63,287 nucleotides of DNA from Mycobacterium uberis (GTDB lineage Bacteria > Actinomycetota > Actinomycetes > Mycobacteriales > Mycobacteriaceae): positions 1 to 63,287 of the forward strand of contig NZ_QAYL01000023.1 in assembly GCF_003408705.1 (NCBI RefSeq). Reading direction: 5' to 3'. Below, piece after piece: positions 1 through 11,245 of the stretch. Position numbers and translations under genes: made by a program. Positions within the stretch are counted from its first letter, which is position 1. Each line of letters begins with the position of its first letter. The notes beneath the pieces are model-generated. The model did no database searches. It saw nothing but the letters and a program-made list of their open reading frames with translations, and had not been told where the DNA came from.

Positions 1-135
1 GATCAACTCACACAACCCATCGACCCACACCACAACCCACACCACCACACCCCACATAAAACAAAACCACACAACACTCAACAAGATGCTTGAGGACAGC
101 AAAAACCATTCGAACACACACATACAATTGGCCCC
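1..135 (+). promoter_or_regulatory. ilvE upstream leader, A/C-only tract
   Basis: This stretch carries no gene. Positions 23-84 contain no G and only two T, so 60 of 62 bases are A or C. Such a transcript would be almost unable to fold. It ends about 50 bases before the ilvE start and probably belongs to the promoter or 5' leader. I see no convincing promoter hexamers, and no strong ribosome binding site close to the ATG at 136. The window edge cuts off whatever lies upstream. Confidence 0.4.
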
Positions 136-1242
136 ATGACCAGCGGCTCTCTTGAGTTCACGGTGTCCCGCGCGGCACATCCAGTGACCGATGCGGAACG
201 TGAAGCGATCCTGGCTGAGCCGGGTTTCGGTAAATACCATACCGACCACATGGTATCGATCGATTACACCGACGGCCGGGGTTGGCACGATGCGCGGGTC
301 ATCCCCTACGGCCCGATTAAGCTGGATCCATCCGCGATCGTGCTGCACTACGCGCAGGAAGTTTTTGAGGGGCTTAAGGCATATCGCTGGGCGGACGGCT
401 CGATTGTGTCGTTTCGCACTGAGGCCAACGCGGCCCGGTTGCGTTCGTCGGCGCGAAGAATCGCGATTCCCGAACTGCCGGACGAGCTATTCGTCGCATC
501 CCTGTGTCAGCTCATCGCTGTCGACAACGCTTGGGTGCCTCGAGTCGGCGGCGAAGAGGCACTTTATCTGCGGCCATTCATCTTCGCGACCGAGCCGGGA
601 CTGGGGGTCCGGCCAGCCAAGCAGTATCGGTATCTGCTGATTGCCTCGCCGGCCGGGGCGTATTTCAAGGGTGGTATCAACCCCGTCGCCGTCTGGGTGT
701 CGACGGAGTACGTGCGGGCTAGCCTCGGCGGCACCGGTGCAGCCAAGTTCGGCGGCAACTACGCCGCTTCACTGTTGGTCCAGGCTCAAGCCGCCGACAA
801 CGGATGCGATCAGGTGGTATGGCTAGACGCCGTCGAGCGCCGCTTCGTCGAGGAAATGGGTGGGATGAACATCTTCTTCGTGTTCGGCAGCGGTGGGTCG
901 GCACGCTTGGTCACCCCGGAGCTTTCCGGATCGCTGTTGCCCGGGGTCACGCGAGCGTCGTTGCTGCAGTTGGCTGTTGATGCTGGATTCAATGTGGAAG
1001 AGCGCAAGATCGATATCGATGAGTGGCAGAGTAAAGCCGCCGCTGGCGAAATCACCGAGGTTTTTGCCTGTGGCACCGCCGCCGTTATTACTCCGGTCTC
1101 GCGGGTTAAGTACGGCGATATCGAATTCACCATTGCCGATGGCGCACCGGGTGAGGTGACTATGGCGCTACGTGACACGCTGACCGGAATCCAGCGTGGC
1201 ACCTTTGCCGACACCCACGGCTGGATGGCCCGGCTGGGCTAG
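136..1242 (+). CDS. ilvE: Branched-chain amino acid aminotransferase IlvE
   Basis: A cytosolic PLP enzyme that swaps amino groups between 2-oxoglutarate/glutamate and the oxo acids of Leu, Ile and Val, the last step of their synthesis. The 368-residue product is a full-length fold-type IV aminotransferase. The PLP lysine is K204 in [14 protein letters not shown]. The EVFEGLKAY motif near residue 75 and the downstream [10 protein letters not shown] and [11 protein letters not shown] segments are typical of the IlvE family. The ATG at 136 gives the length and N-terminus expected for mycobacterial IlvE. The gene stands alone, and the next genes lie on the other strand. It appears intact. Confidence 0.96.
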   Translation: MTSGSLEFTVSRAAHPVTDAEREAILAEPGFGKYHTDHMVSIDYTDGRGWHDARVIPYGPIKLDPSAIVLHYAQEVFEGLKAYRWADGSIVSFRTEANAARLRSSARRIAIPELPDELFVASLCQLIAVDNAWVPRVGGEEALYLRPFIFATEPGLGVRPAKQYRYLLIASPAGAYFKGGINPVAVWVSTEYVRASLGGTGAAKFGGNYAASLLVQAQAADNGCDQVVWLDAVERRFVEEMGGMNIFFVFGSGGSARLVTPELSGSLLPGVTRASLLQLAVDAGFNVEERKIDIDEWQSKAAAGEITEVFACGTAAVITPVSRVKYGDIEFTIADGAPGEVTMALRDTLTGIQRGTFADTHGWMARLG

Positions 1243-1478
1243 CAGGTTCGATGCCGGCTATATATTGATTGCGCCAACCCTGTGAGTAATCATAGCGTTC
1301 ACCATCGTAAGTAGTGAGTTTGATCGCGGCGTTCAGTACGTCACTGTTCATGCTCCCAAACTGGCGCACGCATTGCGCGACTAGGGCCGCGCCGCAGTAT
1401 ATCGCTAACAGCGCCGGGATTTGGCCTCTGTCATGGCAGCGGGCCTGCCGGCAGCGAAATGATCAGTAGCACCACGTA

Positions 1479-2010
1479 CTAGACCAGCACCACCGGAATG
1501 GGTTGGATACCGGGGAACCGCACACCTAGGGTACTGCCATCGGTAGTTGGCACCGATCGGTGACACGCCAGCGCCGCGGTGACCCGGCCGGCAACCACAG
1601 CTAGGACGATGGCCGCCGCGTTCAGCATTGAGGACACCAGCTCCTGCACCGTGATTGCTACTACGACAGCCGCCATCCTGAATGGTCCGGTCGACCCGTC
1701 GCGCATCATCGCAAGCGCAAACTGCGGCGGCCCGTAGCAGTCCAGCCTGTCAGCCGTATCGGCAACGGCGTCGATGTGCAAGCCGCGAGTTGTGACCAGC
1801 AGTGCTGCTACTGGGAGCAATCTGAATAACGCTCTGGACGGGCCGAAGACAAGTGCGTTGCCCCGTGATTACGGCTGCGGCCAGCGCGCCCAACATGGCG
1901 TCAACCATCGGCAACGCGGTTATCGCGCCACGACCCATCGGGTGCTGTCCGGCCCGCGGCACAGGGGTAGCTGTTTCGAAGGTGAAGGCCGTTGCCAGCG
2001 AATGCATCAC
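1479..2010 (-). pseudogene. cobS: Broken cobalamin synthase gene (cobS remnant)
   Basis: CobS is the membrane enzyme that joins adenosyl-GDP-cobinamide to alpha-ribazole in the last stage of cobalamin synthesis. Two minus-strand pieces in different frames match it. The N-terminal piece (about 2010-1850) starts [16 protein letters not shown] and has the [11 protein letters not shown] stretch. The next piece (about 1820-1479) has [20 protein letters not shown], the CobS metal-binding signature. A frameshift separates them and the C-terminal half is missing or unreadable toward 1243. The start overlaps the cobT stop, the usual cobT-cobS arrangement. I am confident it is dead unless an unlikely frameshift rescue operates. 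Confidence 0.85.
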
Positions 2011-3086
2011 GGTGAGGTAGCTGGTCGATGGCCGGTGTTAGACGAGATGGTGGGACCGGCCACACCAGCGTCTGCGAAGGTCATCATTGACGACAATGCG
2101 GCTACCGCGGCGCGCAGCACCGGTAACGCTGCCGTAGCGCCGGTGCCTTCACCCAGTCGCATGCGCAGGTCCAGAATCGGGTCCAAGCCCAAAGCCGCTA
2201 AAGCCAGGTCATGACCCGGCTCGGTGGATCGGTGACCGGCCTGCCACCACTGCCAGGCGCCCGGTGCCAAGCGCTCGGCGACTAGTGCGGCCGCCGTCAC
2301 CGCCATGCCGTCAAGTAGAAGCGGGGTACGCCGTACCGCTGCCTGTGCACAGAAGCCCGCTATCGCGGCTAGATCCGCTCCGCCGCAGCAGCGCAGCAGC
2401 CCGACCGGACTGGGCAAGACCAGCCGTGTCCGAAACAGGGCATCGCGTACCGCGGCTGTTTTGCGTGCCCAGCCAGCGTCGTCGATCCCCGTTCCGGAGC
2501 CCACCACGGCGACCGGTTCGGTGTTCGTCAACGCCGCCACCAAAACCGCTGCTGCGGTGGTGTTTCCAATTCCCATGTCGCCGGCGATGAGCAGGTCAGC
2601 GCCGCAGTCGACTTCTTCGTCGGCGATGTGTTGACCGGCTGTGATCGCGCGGGAAGTCTCGTCCTCGGTTAACGCGTCCTGGATCGCGATATTGCCGCTT
2701 CCGCGTCGTATCTTGTGTGCGCCGATTTGAGCCGACAAAGTGTCTGCGTCGACAGCCAAATCCGCTACTCGTACCTCCGCGCCAGCGATATCCGCTAGTG
2801 CATTGATTGCTGCCCCGCCGCGGTCGATGTTGGCCACCATCTGGGCGGTCACTTGCGGCGAGTACGCCGACACCCCGTACTGGGCGACACCGTGGTCACC
2901 GGCGAACACCACTATCCGAGCACGCTGGAATTGCCGTGGCGGACACTGGCCCTGGCACGACGCCACCCAGGCCGACAGGTCTTCGAGACGACCCAGCGCG
3001 CCATGTGGCTTGGACAAAGTGTCCTGGCGAGCGCGGGCAGCGGCTGCGGCGCGGCCGTCGGGCGGCGACACTGGTGCGAATTCCAT
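2007..3086 (-). CDS. cobT: Nicotinate-nucleotide:DMB phosphoribosyltransferase CobT
   Basis: CobT transfers ribose phosphate from nicotinate mononucleotide to 5,6-dimethylbenzimidazole, making the alpha-ribazole phosphate of the lower cobalamin ligand. From the ATG at 3086 the protein is 359 residues, the family length. Longer in-frame starts exist, but their translation has no family resemblance. The GDHGVA motif (near residue 53), [12 protein letters not shown], and the catalytic glutamate E313 in LGEGTGA are all present. The gene is intact although the adjoining cobS is broken, so it may only support salvage or be a gene on its way to decay. Confidence 0.93.
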   Translation of the reverse strand: MEFAPVSPPDGRAAAAARARQDTLSKPHGALGRLEDLSAWVASCQGQCPPRQFQRARIVVFAGDHGVAQYGVSAYSPQVTAQMVANIDRGGAAINALADIAGAEVRVADLAVDADTLSAQIGAHKIRRGSGNIAIQDALTEDETSRAITAGQHIADEEVDCGADLLIAGDMGIGNTTAAAVLVAALTNTEPVAVVGSGTGIDDAGWARKTAAVRDALFRTRLVLPSPVGLLRCCGGADLAAIAGFCAQAAVRRTPLLLDGMAVTAAALVAERLAPGAWQWWQAGHRSTEPGHDLALAALGLDPILDLRMRLGEGTGATAALPVLRAAVAALSSMMTFADAGVAGPTISSNTGHRPATSP

Positions 3087-3175
3087 CAGGTTCTTGGTGC
3101 TTTGATCGGTACTGTTTGCCCAGTTGGCCCTCGGGTTAACCTCATCGTCGTGCTGAGATGGCCTTCGGGCGATGT

Positions 3176-3868
3176 TTAACCGACACTGCTGCCGCGTTCG
3201 ACTTGGGGCCGGGGCGCGCGCAGCCGGCGCATTTGGGATGCCCGACCGACGGCGTACAGGCCTAGCTTCCACCGGCTTTCGGTGTTGGACGGAAACTTCG
3301 CATCGACCAGTTTGTTGACCTTGCGGCCCAAGATGATTCCGTCGATACTCATTACGGCCATCAGCACCAGCATCGCTGGAGATATGTACAGCTGCAACTG
3401 CAGAAGCCCGAACATGGTAAATAGCAGAGCCAGTGCTAATGGCATGAACAGACCGAGTGCGTTGCGCCGAGAATCCACGACATCTCGGACATAGCGGCGT
3501 ACCGGACCCTGATCACGTGGCAGCAGGTATGCTTCTTCACCGGCCATCATGCGCTCTCGGCGATCCGCAATTCGAGTCCGGCTGGCGGCTCTCTCGGCCT
3601 TCCGCTCTGCACGGCTGAACTTGGGCCGGGCCAGTGACTTGCGCCGAGCCCGTGCCTCGGAGGCAGTCGTTGGCGCCGGCGCAATCGGCCCTTTTTTCGT
3701 GTGGCGTCGATCAGCGTCGTCGCGCTTCCGGGTGGGCCGGCCCTTGGGGGCAGTCATACTCGACCCGCGTGTTTTTGGGGAACTAGCCCCCGTACTCGTG
3801 CCGTCGTCCAATGTCGCCGGTGCCTCGGTGTCCTGTTCGTGGCTCTTCTTCCGACCCCGTAGTTTCAC
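3176..3868 (-). CDS. DUF3043 membrane protein (Rv2206-like)
   Basis: A 230-residue protein of the actinobacterial DUF3043 family; its function is unknown. It starts at a GTG (MKLRGRKKS). The first 130 residues are very basic and charged, with [13 protein letters not shown], probably a disordered cytoplasmic region. Two hydrophobic helices follow at about 138-158 and 163-181, then a basic C-terminus with [22 protein letters not shown]. It lies about 90 bases upstream of cobT on the same strand and may share its transcript, but the domain gives no link to cobalamin. It appears intact. Confidence 0.88.
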   Translation of the reverse strand: MKLRGRKKSHEQDTEAPATLDDGTSTGASSPKTRGSSMTAPKGRPTRKRDDADRRHTKKGPIAPAPTTASEARARRKSLARPKFSRAERKAERAASRTRIADRRERMMAGEEAYLLPRDQGPVRRYVRDVVDSRRNALGLFMPLALALLFTMFGLLQLQLYISPAMLVLMAVMSIDGIILGRKVNKLVDAKFPSNTESRWKLGLYAVGRASQMRRLRAPRPQVERGSSVG

Positions 3869-3973
3869 GGTCGTCAGGTTACTTCGCCGGCGGGTGGCAT
3901 TGGAATGCGCCCGTATTGTGCATGCACCAGTGTCACTTGACCCTACTCAACTATGCTTAAGTGTGATTACTAT

Positions 3974-4011
3974 CTTAATGGTGTGATGAACGCTTAATGG
4001 TGTGATGAACG
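3974..4011. repeat. 19-bp perfect tandem duplication
   Basis: The unit CTTAATGGTGTGATGAACG occurs twice head to tail (3974-3992 and 3993-4011) in the non-coding stretch between the DUF3043 gene start and the glycerate kinase wreck. A partial echo, TGTGATGGACGG, follows at about 4018. It could be a replication-slippage product and a copy-number variable site. Confidence 0.85.
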
Positions 4012-4084
4012 GCTGCCTGTGATGGACGGCTTGATAGCCTCGGTCCTGATCCCAGCGGACTTGTGCTAGGCTGAATTCACCAGT

Positions 4085-5072
4085 ATGCGCATCTCGAGCA
4101 GCAGGACCGAGTCACCTCTGGGCGATCGGTTACTCGTTCCGCTCCAGTTTCGACGGCGGCCCCGGTTTTGTCGAGGCACTGGCCAGTCAACTGAGCGAGC
4201 TGTGGGGGTTGCGGGTTTCTGGAGTGCTGGATGCCCTGGTGGACGCCGAGTGGCGTGTTCTATGCCGGTTCGTCAACCGCGCGAGCCTGGGGTGTGAGCA
4301 GACGTGTGATCTGGTGTTGCTGAGCGGTCCGTCCCCACTGGAGACCGTGCTGTCGGCGTACAGCATGGGGTAGGGTAGCCCCTTGCCGAGGCGCTGCAGG
4401 CTGGGGCGACGCGGATCATCGTCGGTTTGAGAGGCGCTGAGTACACCGACGGTGGACAAGGACTAATTGCTGAGCTCGGCGGCCGTCGACAGCTAGCCGA
4501 CATCGAATATCCGCTGTTGGAACCGTGGGACGCGGCCGGGGTGTTTGGGCCGCATAAGAGTGCGTACACGACTACCGGAGCAAAGCTTGAAGTTTGCCCG
4601 AGACGTGTGTGCTCGAAATGGAGGACGCGGCCGGACGCGATGTTAGCGCCGCACCAGGTGCCGACATCGGTGGTAATATTAGTGCCGCGCTGTTTACGCT
4701 AGATGGCCGGTGCAAGTCCGGCGTGGCAATCATCGCCGACATACCCACTTGGCCGACGGCCTTGCCGCGGCCGAGCTGATTGTCATTGGCTAGGGCCAGT
4801 TTGACGAGCAGTCTCTGCGGGGAAAGGGAAAGGCAGTTGGCTCACTCGCCGACGTGGCCGGTCCTCTGGACATTCCGGTTGTCGTAGCTGGCTGGGCAAG
4901 TGTGCCTGGAGAAGTCCGCGTCTAGGTTAGCGGGTACTACGATTGCCTTATCGATTGTCGAATACACTGGCTCAGTGCTGCTCGCACGGGCCGACGCGGA
5001 CAACCAGCTCATGGGTTGGGTGTATGTTGTCGCGGAGTGCCTCGGGAATAGCGGCGTTGCAAGGTACCGTTA
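4085..5072 (+). pseudogene. Destroyed glycerate kinase gene (Rv2205c-like)
   Basis: Glycerate kinase phosphorylates glycerate from ATP. Scattered plus-strand fragments in shifting frames match it. About 4150-4250 reads DGGPGFVEALASQLSE then GLRV. About 4435-4540 reads [13 protein letters not shown] and [11 protein letters not shown]. About 4620-4700 reads [17 protein letters not shown]. About 4985-5065 reads a C-terminus like DNQLMGWV, then ECLGNSG. At least four frameshifts plus stops separate the pieces and no start is recognisable, so it is beyond translation. The neighbour downstream (A-type Fe-S carrier) is also its neighbour in M. tuberculosis. Confidence 0.82.
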
Positions 5073-5123
5073 AGGCAATAGGCTAGCGAACTCACCCAAA
5101 TAATGACGCATGTAGGAGAAGCA

Positions 5124-5480
5124 ATGACGGTGCAGAACGAGTCAAGCGCCAAGACCCATGGGGTGATCCTGACCGATGCCGCTGCCACCAAGGCGAAGTC
5201 ACTGTTGGATCGAGAGGGACGTGATGACCTGGCGCTGCGTATTGCGGTTCAGCCGGGTGGATGTGCAGGGCTGCGCTACAATCTTTTTTTCGACGATCGG
5301 ACGCTGGACGGTGATTTTACCGCTGAGTTTGGTGGTGTGACCTTGACGGTGGACAGGATGAGCGCACCTTATGTGGAAGGCGCTTCGATTGATTTCGTGG
5401 ACACCATCGAGAAGCAGGGCTTCACCATCGACAATCCTAACGCCATTGGCTCCTGCGCCTGCGGGGATTCGTTCAACTGA
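5124..5480 (+). CDS. A-type iron-sulfur carrier (HesB/IscA/ErpA family, Rv2204c-like)
   Basis: A 118-residue cytosolic protein that carries or delivers Fe-S clusters to apo-enzymes. The three cysteines that bind the cluster are present: C47 in PGGCAGLRY, and C111 and C113 in the C-terminal SCACGDSF. The ATG at 5124 was chosen because AGGAGA lies 4-9 bases upstream and the resulting length suits the family. An in-frame ATG at 5103 would add seven residues with no good ribosome site. In mycobacteria it sits close to the bc1-aa3 oxidase genes, which need Fe-S for the Rieske protein, but that link is inference. Intact. Confidence 0.94.
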   Translation: MTVQNESSAKTHGVILTDAAATKAKSLLDREGRDDLALRIAVQPGGCAGLRYNLFFDDRTLDGDFTAEFGGVTLTVDRMSAPYVEGASIDFVDTIEKQGFTIDNPNAIGSCACGDSFN

Positions 5481-5515
5481 CTTGACTTTAGGATGTGGCT
5501 CGGTCCCATATCCGG

Positions 5516-6157
5516 CTAGTGCGAGCTCTTGGTGCGCAGCGTGTACGAGCACACTAATATTTCATTACGCTGATACAGTAACTGCGCCACGCCTTGTAGC
5601 TGCCCGTGCATCGGACCTCCAGTGGCTGGCGATGCCCGAATAGTGAATAGTACCTGCGCCTGATAAGGCGACCAGTACACGATCTTGTCGATCGAGGTCA
5701 GCTCGACCCGGGAGAACTGCTTCCGGAACGCGTCGCTGCTAAGCCGTGCCAATGCCTGGTCGGGTCGCCGGTCGCGAACGGCGTCGTAAATACCGCACAG
5801 CGCGTTGCGGGCGATAGTGTCGGCATCGCGCTGTTCCAGCGCGTCTAGATACCCTTGAATCGCTGTTTTGGTTGTCGCCTCGGAGAATGTGCCGCCGGTT
5901 TTCGACCCGTTGGTGCGAACTCCGTAGACAATCGCTACTGTCATTGCGGCTATCAGCGCGATAGCCACCAGCGCGCTGATGATCAGCCACTTTGGCCGTC
6001 GTCTCGGGTACGACACCGGCGGTGGCAGTATCCCGGGATAGGTGGGCGTCGCGTCGTCTACATGGATGGCAGATTGAGTCGTTGCGAAGGCGGTGTCGGT
6101 ATAAGGCGGTAGTCCGTCAGTGCCGACAGTAGGATTCGGCGTATGCGGACTGGCCAT
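5516..6157 (-). CDS. Single-pass membrane protein with NTF2-like outer domain (Rv2203-like)
   Basis: A 213-residue protein of unknown function. A proline- and threonine-rich N-terminus (1-56) is followed by one membrane helix (57-80, WLIISALVAIALIAAM), then an outer domain starting TFSEATTKTAIQGYLDALEQRDAD. The helical start of that domain and its strand-rich end look like the NTF2/DUF4878-type folds attached to many mycobacterial membrane anchors; this fold guess is not verified. A strong AGGAGA site precedes the ATG at 6157. It is divergent from adoK, with a 187-base shared upstream region. Intact. Confidence 0.8.
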   Translation of the reverse strand: MASPHTPNPTVGTDGLPPYTDTAFATTQSAIHVDDATPTYPGILPPPVSYPRRRPKWLIISALVAIALIAAMTVAIVYGVRTNGSKTGGTFSEATTKTAIQGYLDALEQRDADTIARNALCGIYDAVRDRRPDQALARLSSDAFRKQFSRVELTSIDKIVYWSPYQAQVLFTIRASPATGGPMHGQLQGVAQLLYQRNEILVCSYTLRTKSSH

Positions 6158-6338
6158 CGTGGTTCTCCTGCGGTGGTGGACGGGGCGACGAGCAGTTGCC
6201 GCTCAACATTGGGGTTTAGGGTAACCAGACGAGCCTCCCTAGGCAGGCTAGCGCAACACCTGCCCGCGGCCGTGGATGCATCGGAGCCTAGCTATCCGTG
6301 GGTAGGTTAAATGACTTGATGAACGAAATGAAGGGTAA

Positions 6339-7319
<981 letters not shown>

Positions 7320-7324
7320 TGCAC

Positions 7325-7340
7325 TAGCCCGGCAGGGCTA
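7325..7340. terminator. Short hairpin between convergent adoK and asnB
   Basis: TAGCCC and GGGCTA form a perfect 6-bp stem around GGCA, five bases after the adoK stop and 17 bases before the asnB stop. It could work as a weak bidirectional terminator. There is no U-run on either side, so intrinsic termination in the classical sense is doubtful. Confidence 0.35.
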
Positions 7341-7356
7341 ACTGAGGCCGAGCTAG

Positions 7357-9339
7357 TTACAGCTGCACCGGATAACATGGCTCGCTGATCTGTGGCACCA
7401 CGCTGTGTTCGATGAAGATGGCATGCCACAGCATAAAGATCAGCACCGTCCACAGCCGGCGACTGTGATCGCTGGTGCCACGTCGGTGCTCGTCGAGCAT
7501 CCGGCGCACGGCGGCTAGGTTGACCAGATGTTCGGTCTGCGACGAGTCCACCGTTGCGTACGCCCACTCCAGCAGTTCGCCGGCGCGCAGCCAATGCCGG
7601 ATCGGAACTGGGAACCCGAGCTTGGGTCGGTGCAACACGTGTGCCGGGACGATGGGTTCCAGTGCACGTCGGAGCGCGTATTTCGTGGTGGTGCGGGTGA
7701 TCTTGGCTGGCACCGGCAACCGGGATGCTACAGCGAATACTTCGGGATCAAGGAACGGCACTCGCAGCTCTAGCGAGTTGGCCATAGTCATCTTGTCAGC
7801 CTTGACCAAAATGTCGCCTCGCAACCAAGTGAACAGATCAATGTACTGCATGCGGGCCACGGGGTCCCAGCCGGCTGATTCAGCATACAGCGCTGCCGTG
7901 ACATCGGTGTGGGTCCAGTCCGCACGGAACCCCGGTAGCACAGCTCGCAACTGCTCATCCGAGAAAATGCGGGCGTTGCCATAGTAGCGCTCTTCGAGCG
8001 TGAGTGATCCGCGGTGTAGCAGGTTCTTGCCACGCATGCCTTTGGGCAGCGGTTTGGACAATTTGCCCATCGAGCGTCGTAATGGCCCGGGCAGGTAGTT
8101 AAAGGGCCTCAACGACAGCGGCTCTCGGTAGATCGTGTAGCCGCCGAACAGCTCGTCGGCGCCCTCGCCGGACAGCACCACCTTGACGTGCTTGCGTGCT
8201 TCGCGGGCGACAAAGAACAACGGAACCAGGGCTGGGTCGGCAACCGGTTCGTCAAGGTACCAGACGATCTCTGGTAGGGCTGCGACGAACTCGTCGGGGG
8301 TGACCACCTTGGCGATATGACGCGCGCCGATCGCCTCAGCCGAGGCCGCCGCCACGTCGATCTCGGAGAATTCCTCATGCTCGAAGCCGGTGGTAAACGT
8401 AATCAGATCCGGATTGTGTCGAATCGCCAGCGCAGCGATCGCCGTGGAGTCGATACCGCCGGACAGAAATGCGCCGACAGTGACGTCGGCGCGCATGTGC
8501 TTGGCCACGGAATCCGCAAGAGCCGCGGCAGTTTCGTCGTAGAGGGTCTGCTCGGTGTCACTGGTGATTGGGGTGGCGGCAAACCGTGGCACGAAGTAAC
8601 GGGTGATCACCGGCTCGAGTTGTTCGGGACGGATCCGGGCGTAGCAGCCCGATTCGAGTCGGCGCACCCCACGATGCAGCGTCTCGGGCTCGGGCACATA
8701 CTGCAGGACTGTGTAGTGCTGCAGCGCACGGACGTCAATCTGCGTGTCGAATCCGGCCATGTCGGCTAGGGCAAGCAGACACTTCTTTTCGCTGGCCACT
8801 GCGGTGCCGCCGATGCCAGTCGCCATGAACAGCGGCTTAATCCCGAAGGGGTCGCGGGCACAGAACAATTCGCGGGTAACGGTATCCCACAGCGCGAAGG
8901 CGAACATGCCGCGTAGCCGCGTTAATACCTCGGTGCCCCAGTAATGGAAACCGGCGGCAATAGCTTCACCGTCTCCGTCGGTGGCGAAAGCAGCCCCGTG
9001 CCGGGTAGCCAGCTCGTCGCGCAGCTCTAGATAATTGTAGATCTCGCCGTTGAATACCAGGAAGTAGCGGTCGGGTGTCTCCGGTGGCCCCCACCGCAGC
9101 GGTTGATGCGAATGCGCGATATCGATGATGGACAAGCGGTTAAACCCAAACGTAACGCCTCCCGAGGACCCGTCGATGTTGGAGTCGGACCAGGTGCCTG
9201 GCTCGTCAGGCCCGCGGTGACGCATTAAATGCCCCACACGGGCAATGGCATGATCGGCCTGAAGAATGTGATCGTTTCCGCACGAGCCGGGGCCATCAGC
9301 GCGGGCCGCTGCCACCACGAACGCCAGCAGTCCACACAC
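7357..9339 (-). CDS. asnB: Glutamine-hydrolysing asparagine synthetase AsnB
   Basis: It makes asparagine from aspartate, glutamine and ATP. The 660-residue protein has the two expected halves. The N-terminal class II amidotransferase has nucleophile C2 (MCGLLAF), RHRGPDEPG near 41-49 and NGEIYNY near 98-104. The C-terminal synthetase has the ATP pyrophosphatase loop SGGIDS at 293-298. The GTG start at 9339 is fixed by the need for Cys directly after the initiator. Paralogues of this group also amidate cell-wall precursors in mycobacteria, so a peptidoglycan amidation role cannot be excluded from sequence. It is divergent from ctaC. Intact. Confidence 0.92.
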   Translation of the reverse strand: MCGLLAFVVAAARADGPGSCGNDHILQADHAIARVGHLMRHRGPDEPGTWSDSNIDGSSGGVTFGFNRLSIIDIAHSHQPLRWGPPETPDRYFLVFNGEIYNYLELRDELATRHGAAFATDGDGEAIAAGFHYWGTEVLTRLRGMFAFALWDTVTRELFCARDPFGIKPLFMATGIGGTAVASEKKCLLALADMAGFDTQIDVRALQHYTVLQYVPEPETLHRGVRRLESGCYARIRPEQLEPVITRYFVPRFAATPITSDTEQTLYDETAAALADSVAKHMRADVTVGAFLSGGIDSTAIAALAIRHNPDLITFTTGFEHEEFSEIDVAAASAEAIGARHIAKVVTPDEFVAALPEIVWYLDEPVADPALVPLFFVAREARKHVKVVLSGEGADELFGGYTIYREPLSLRPFNYLPGPLRRSMGKLSKPLPKGMRGKNLLHRGSLTLEERYYGNARIFSDEQLRAVLPGFRADWTHTDVTAALYAESAGWDPVARMQYIDLFTWLRGDILVKADKMTMANSLELRVPFLDPEVFAVASRLPVPAKITRTTTKYALRRALEPIVPAHVLHRPKLGFPVPIRHWLRAGELLEWAYATVDSSQTEHLVNLAAVRRMLDEHRRGTSDHSRRLWTVLIFMLWHAIFIEHSVVPQISEPCYPVQL

Positions 9340-9555
9340 GGCGCTCCAGTATGCCGCATTCGACTAATGTTCGTGGCTGTCGTTCCGTGCCTCCTGGGGT
9401 CCGACTAGCCGGCTGTTTTGGGGCCCCGCATCGTAGCTTGGGCGAGTGCCGTGGTTTACGCTGCGTAGTATTTGACATCTGAGTTAGCTGACGAATCCCG
9501 CCTCTAAGCGGGTCAGCCCCGAATCGGCCCAGCTTGTGATACAGGAGGCGCTAAA

Positions 9556-10617
9556 GTGGCAGTTCACGAGCTAGTCCGTTCGCAACGTGTCGGTTGGAGT
9601 GTCTCTCGTCGTCTTCGACCGCTGGGTCTGGTTGGGGTACTAGGTGTACTGGCGGTCACCCTGGGAGGATGCAGCTGGTCGGACACGTTGGCCATGGGCT
9701 GGCCGGAAGGAGTCACCCCGGAAGCTCACCTCAACCGACAGCTGTGGATCGGTGCGGTGGTCGCCTCACTGGTCGTCGGTGTCATTGTGTGGGGCCTCAT
9801 CTTCTGGTCAGCTATCTTCTATCGGAAGAAAACAACCGACCCCGAGTTACCGCGCCAATTCGGCTATAATATGCCCCTGGAGCTGGTGTTGACAGTGACG
9901 CCGTTCCTGATCATTTCGGTGTTGTTCTATTTCACCGTGGTCGTGCAAGAGAAGATGCTGTACCTCGTCAAGGATCCCGAAGTCGTCATTGATGTCACGG
10001 CTTTCCAGTGGAACTGGAAGTTTGGTTATCAGCGAGTTAATTTCAAAGACGGTACTTTGACGTACGACGGGGCCGATTCGGCCCGCAAAAAGGCCATGGT
10101 CTCCAAGCCGGAGGGCAAGGACCCCCGCGGTGAGGAGCTTGTCGGGCCTGTGCGTGGACTCAATACTGAAGACCGAACCTACCTGAACTTCGACAAGGTC
10201 GAAACCTTGGGCACTACCACTGAAGTTCCGGTGCTGGTGCTGCCTGCCGGCAAGCGCATCGAGTTCCAATTGAACTCCGCTGACGTGATCCACGCGTTTT
10301 GGGTGCCGGCGTTTTTGTTCAAGCGCGACGTCATGCCCAATCCGGCAGCGAACAACTCCGTCAATGTTTTCCAGGTCGAGGAGATCACCAGGACTGGGTC
10401 ATTCGTCGGCCATTGCGCCGAGATGTGCGGTACATATCACTCGATGATGAACTTCGAGGTTCGAGTGGTCGTGCCCAATGACTTCAAGGCCTATTTGCAG
10501 CAACGGATCGACGGAAAGACCAATGCTGAAGCATTGCAGGCGATCGCTCAGCCTCCGCTCGCGGTGACCACCCACCCTTTCGATACCCGCCGCGGACAGT
10601 TAACCAACAGCCAGTAG
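9556..10617 (+). CDS. ctaC: Cytochrome c oxidase subunit II (lipoprotein)
   Basis: Subunit II of the aa3 oxidase receives electrons from cytochrome cc through its CuA centre. The 353-residue precursor has a lipobox LGGC with acylated C39, two membrane helices (about 63-88 and 108-131) and an outer cupredoxin domain. The CuA ligands are H246 and, in [17 protein letters not shown]287, E289, C291, H295 and M298. The GTG start has an AGGAGG site seven bases upstream. An actinobacterial insert with many charged residues (about 163-220) lies in the cupredoxin domain. It is followed 25 bases later by the subunit IV gene. Intact. Confidence 0.96.
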   Translation: MAVHELVRSQRVGWSVSRRLRPLGLVGVLGVLAVTLGGCSWSDTLAMGWPEGVTPEAHLNRQLWIGAVVASLVVGVIVWGLIFWSAIFYRKKTTDPELPRQFGYNMPLELVLTVTPFLIISVLFYFTVVVQEKMLYLVKDPEVVIDVTAFQWNWKFGYQRVNFKDGTLTYDGADSARKKAMVSKPEGKDPRGEELVGPVRGLNTEDRTYLNFDKVETLGTTTEVPVLVLPAGKRIEFQLNSADVIHAFWVPAFLFKRDVMPNPAANNSVNVFQVEEITRTGSFVGHCAEMCGTYHSMMNFEVRVVVPNDFKAYLQQRIDGKTNAEALQAIAQPPLAVTTHPFDTRRGQLTNSQ

Positions 10618-10642
10618 GTAGTCTCCCAGGTTAGGATACGCA

Positions 10643-11062
10643 ATGCATATCGAAGCGAGGCTATTCGAGTTTGTCGCCGCGTTCTTCGTCATAACCGCGG
10701 TGCTGTACGCTGTGCTGACTTCGATGTTCACCACTGGTGGTGTGGAGTGGGCCGGCACCACCGCGCTAGCGTTGACCGGTGGCTTAGCGTTGATCGTTGC
10801 CACTTTCTTTCGTTTTGTGGCTCGTCGGCTGGATACCCGACCCGAAGACTACGAAGGTGCTGAGATCAGTGATGGCGCAGGGGAATTAGGGTTCTTCAGC
10901 CCGCACAGTTGGTGGCCGGTCCTAGTCGCCTTATCGGGCTCGGTGGCAGCGGTCGGTATTGCACTATGGCTGCCGTGGTTAATGGTTGCCGGGGTTGTGT
11001 TCGTTTTAGCCTCGACAGCCGGGTTGGTCTTCGAATACTACGTTGGTCCGGAGAAGCACTGA
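10643..11062 (+). CDS. ctaF: Actinobacterial cytochrome c oxidase subunit IV (CtaF)
   Basis: A small integral membrane subunit of the aa3 oxidase in the III2-IV2 supercomplex. The 139-residue protein has four predicted helices at about 9-28, 37-58, 90-109 and 111-132. The charged loop between helices two and three ([32 protein letters not shown]) is the recognisable family signature. It directly follows ctaC, the family's normal place. The 183 bases that follow, up to the mmpS3 start, hold no gene that I can see. Intact. Confidence 0.92.
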   Translation: MHIEARLFEFVAAFFVITAVLYAVLTSMFTTGGVEWAGTTALALTGGLALIVATFFRFVARRLDTRPEDYEGAEISDGAGELGFFSPHSWWPVLVALSGSVAAVGIALWLPWLMVAGVVFVLASTAGLVFEYYVGPEKH

Positions 11063-11245
11063 TCGGCACCGGAGAAGATCACAATCAGGGCATCAGTTGA
11101 TTCGTGGGTAGTTCGCCAAGACTTGTTTGCCCTGCTCAGTTAGGTAGGGTTGCCGAGGCAGGATGAGAATCTTCCCAGCGCGCACGCAACGATGTAGTCG
11201 CGCGGACCCGTGCGTAGGTGATGCAGTTGGACAGGGTAGGCAAAC

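Noticed and set aside
4085..4297. Plus-strand frame of 70 codons as a small gene
   Set aside because: It is part of the broken glycerate kinase gene read in the wrong frame.
8470..8492. GCGCCGAC/GTCGGCGC inverted repeat in asnB
   Set aside because: Only eight bases per arm in GC-rich coding DNA; chance is a sufficient explanation.
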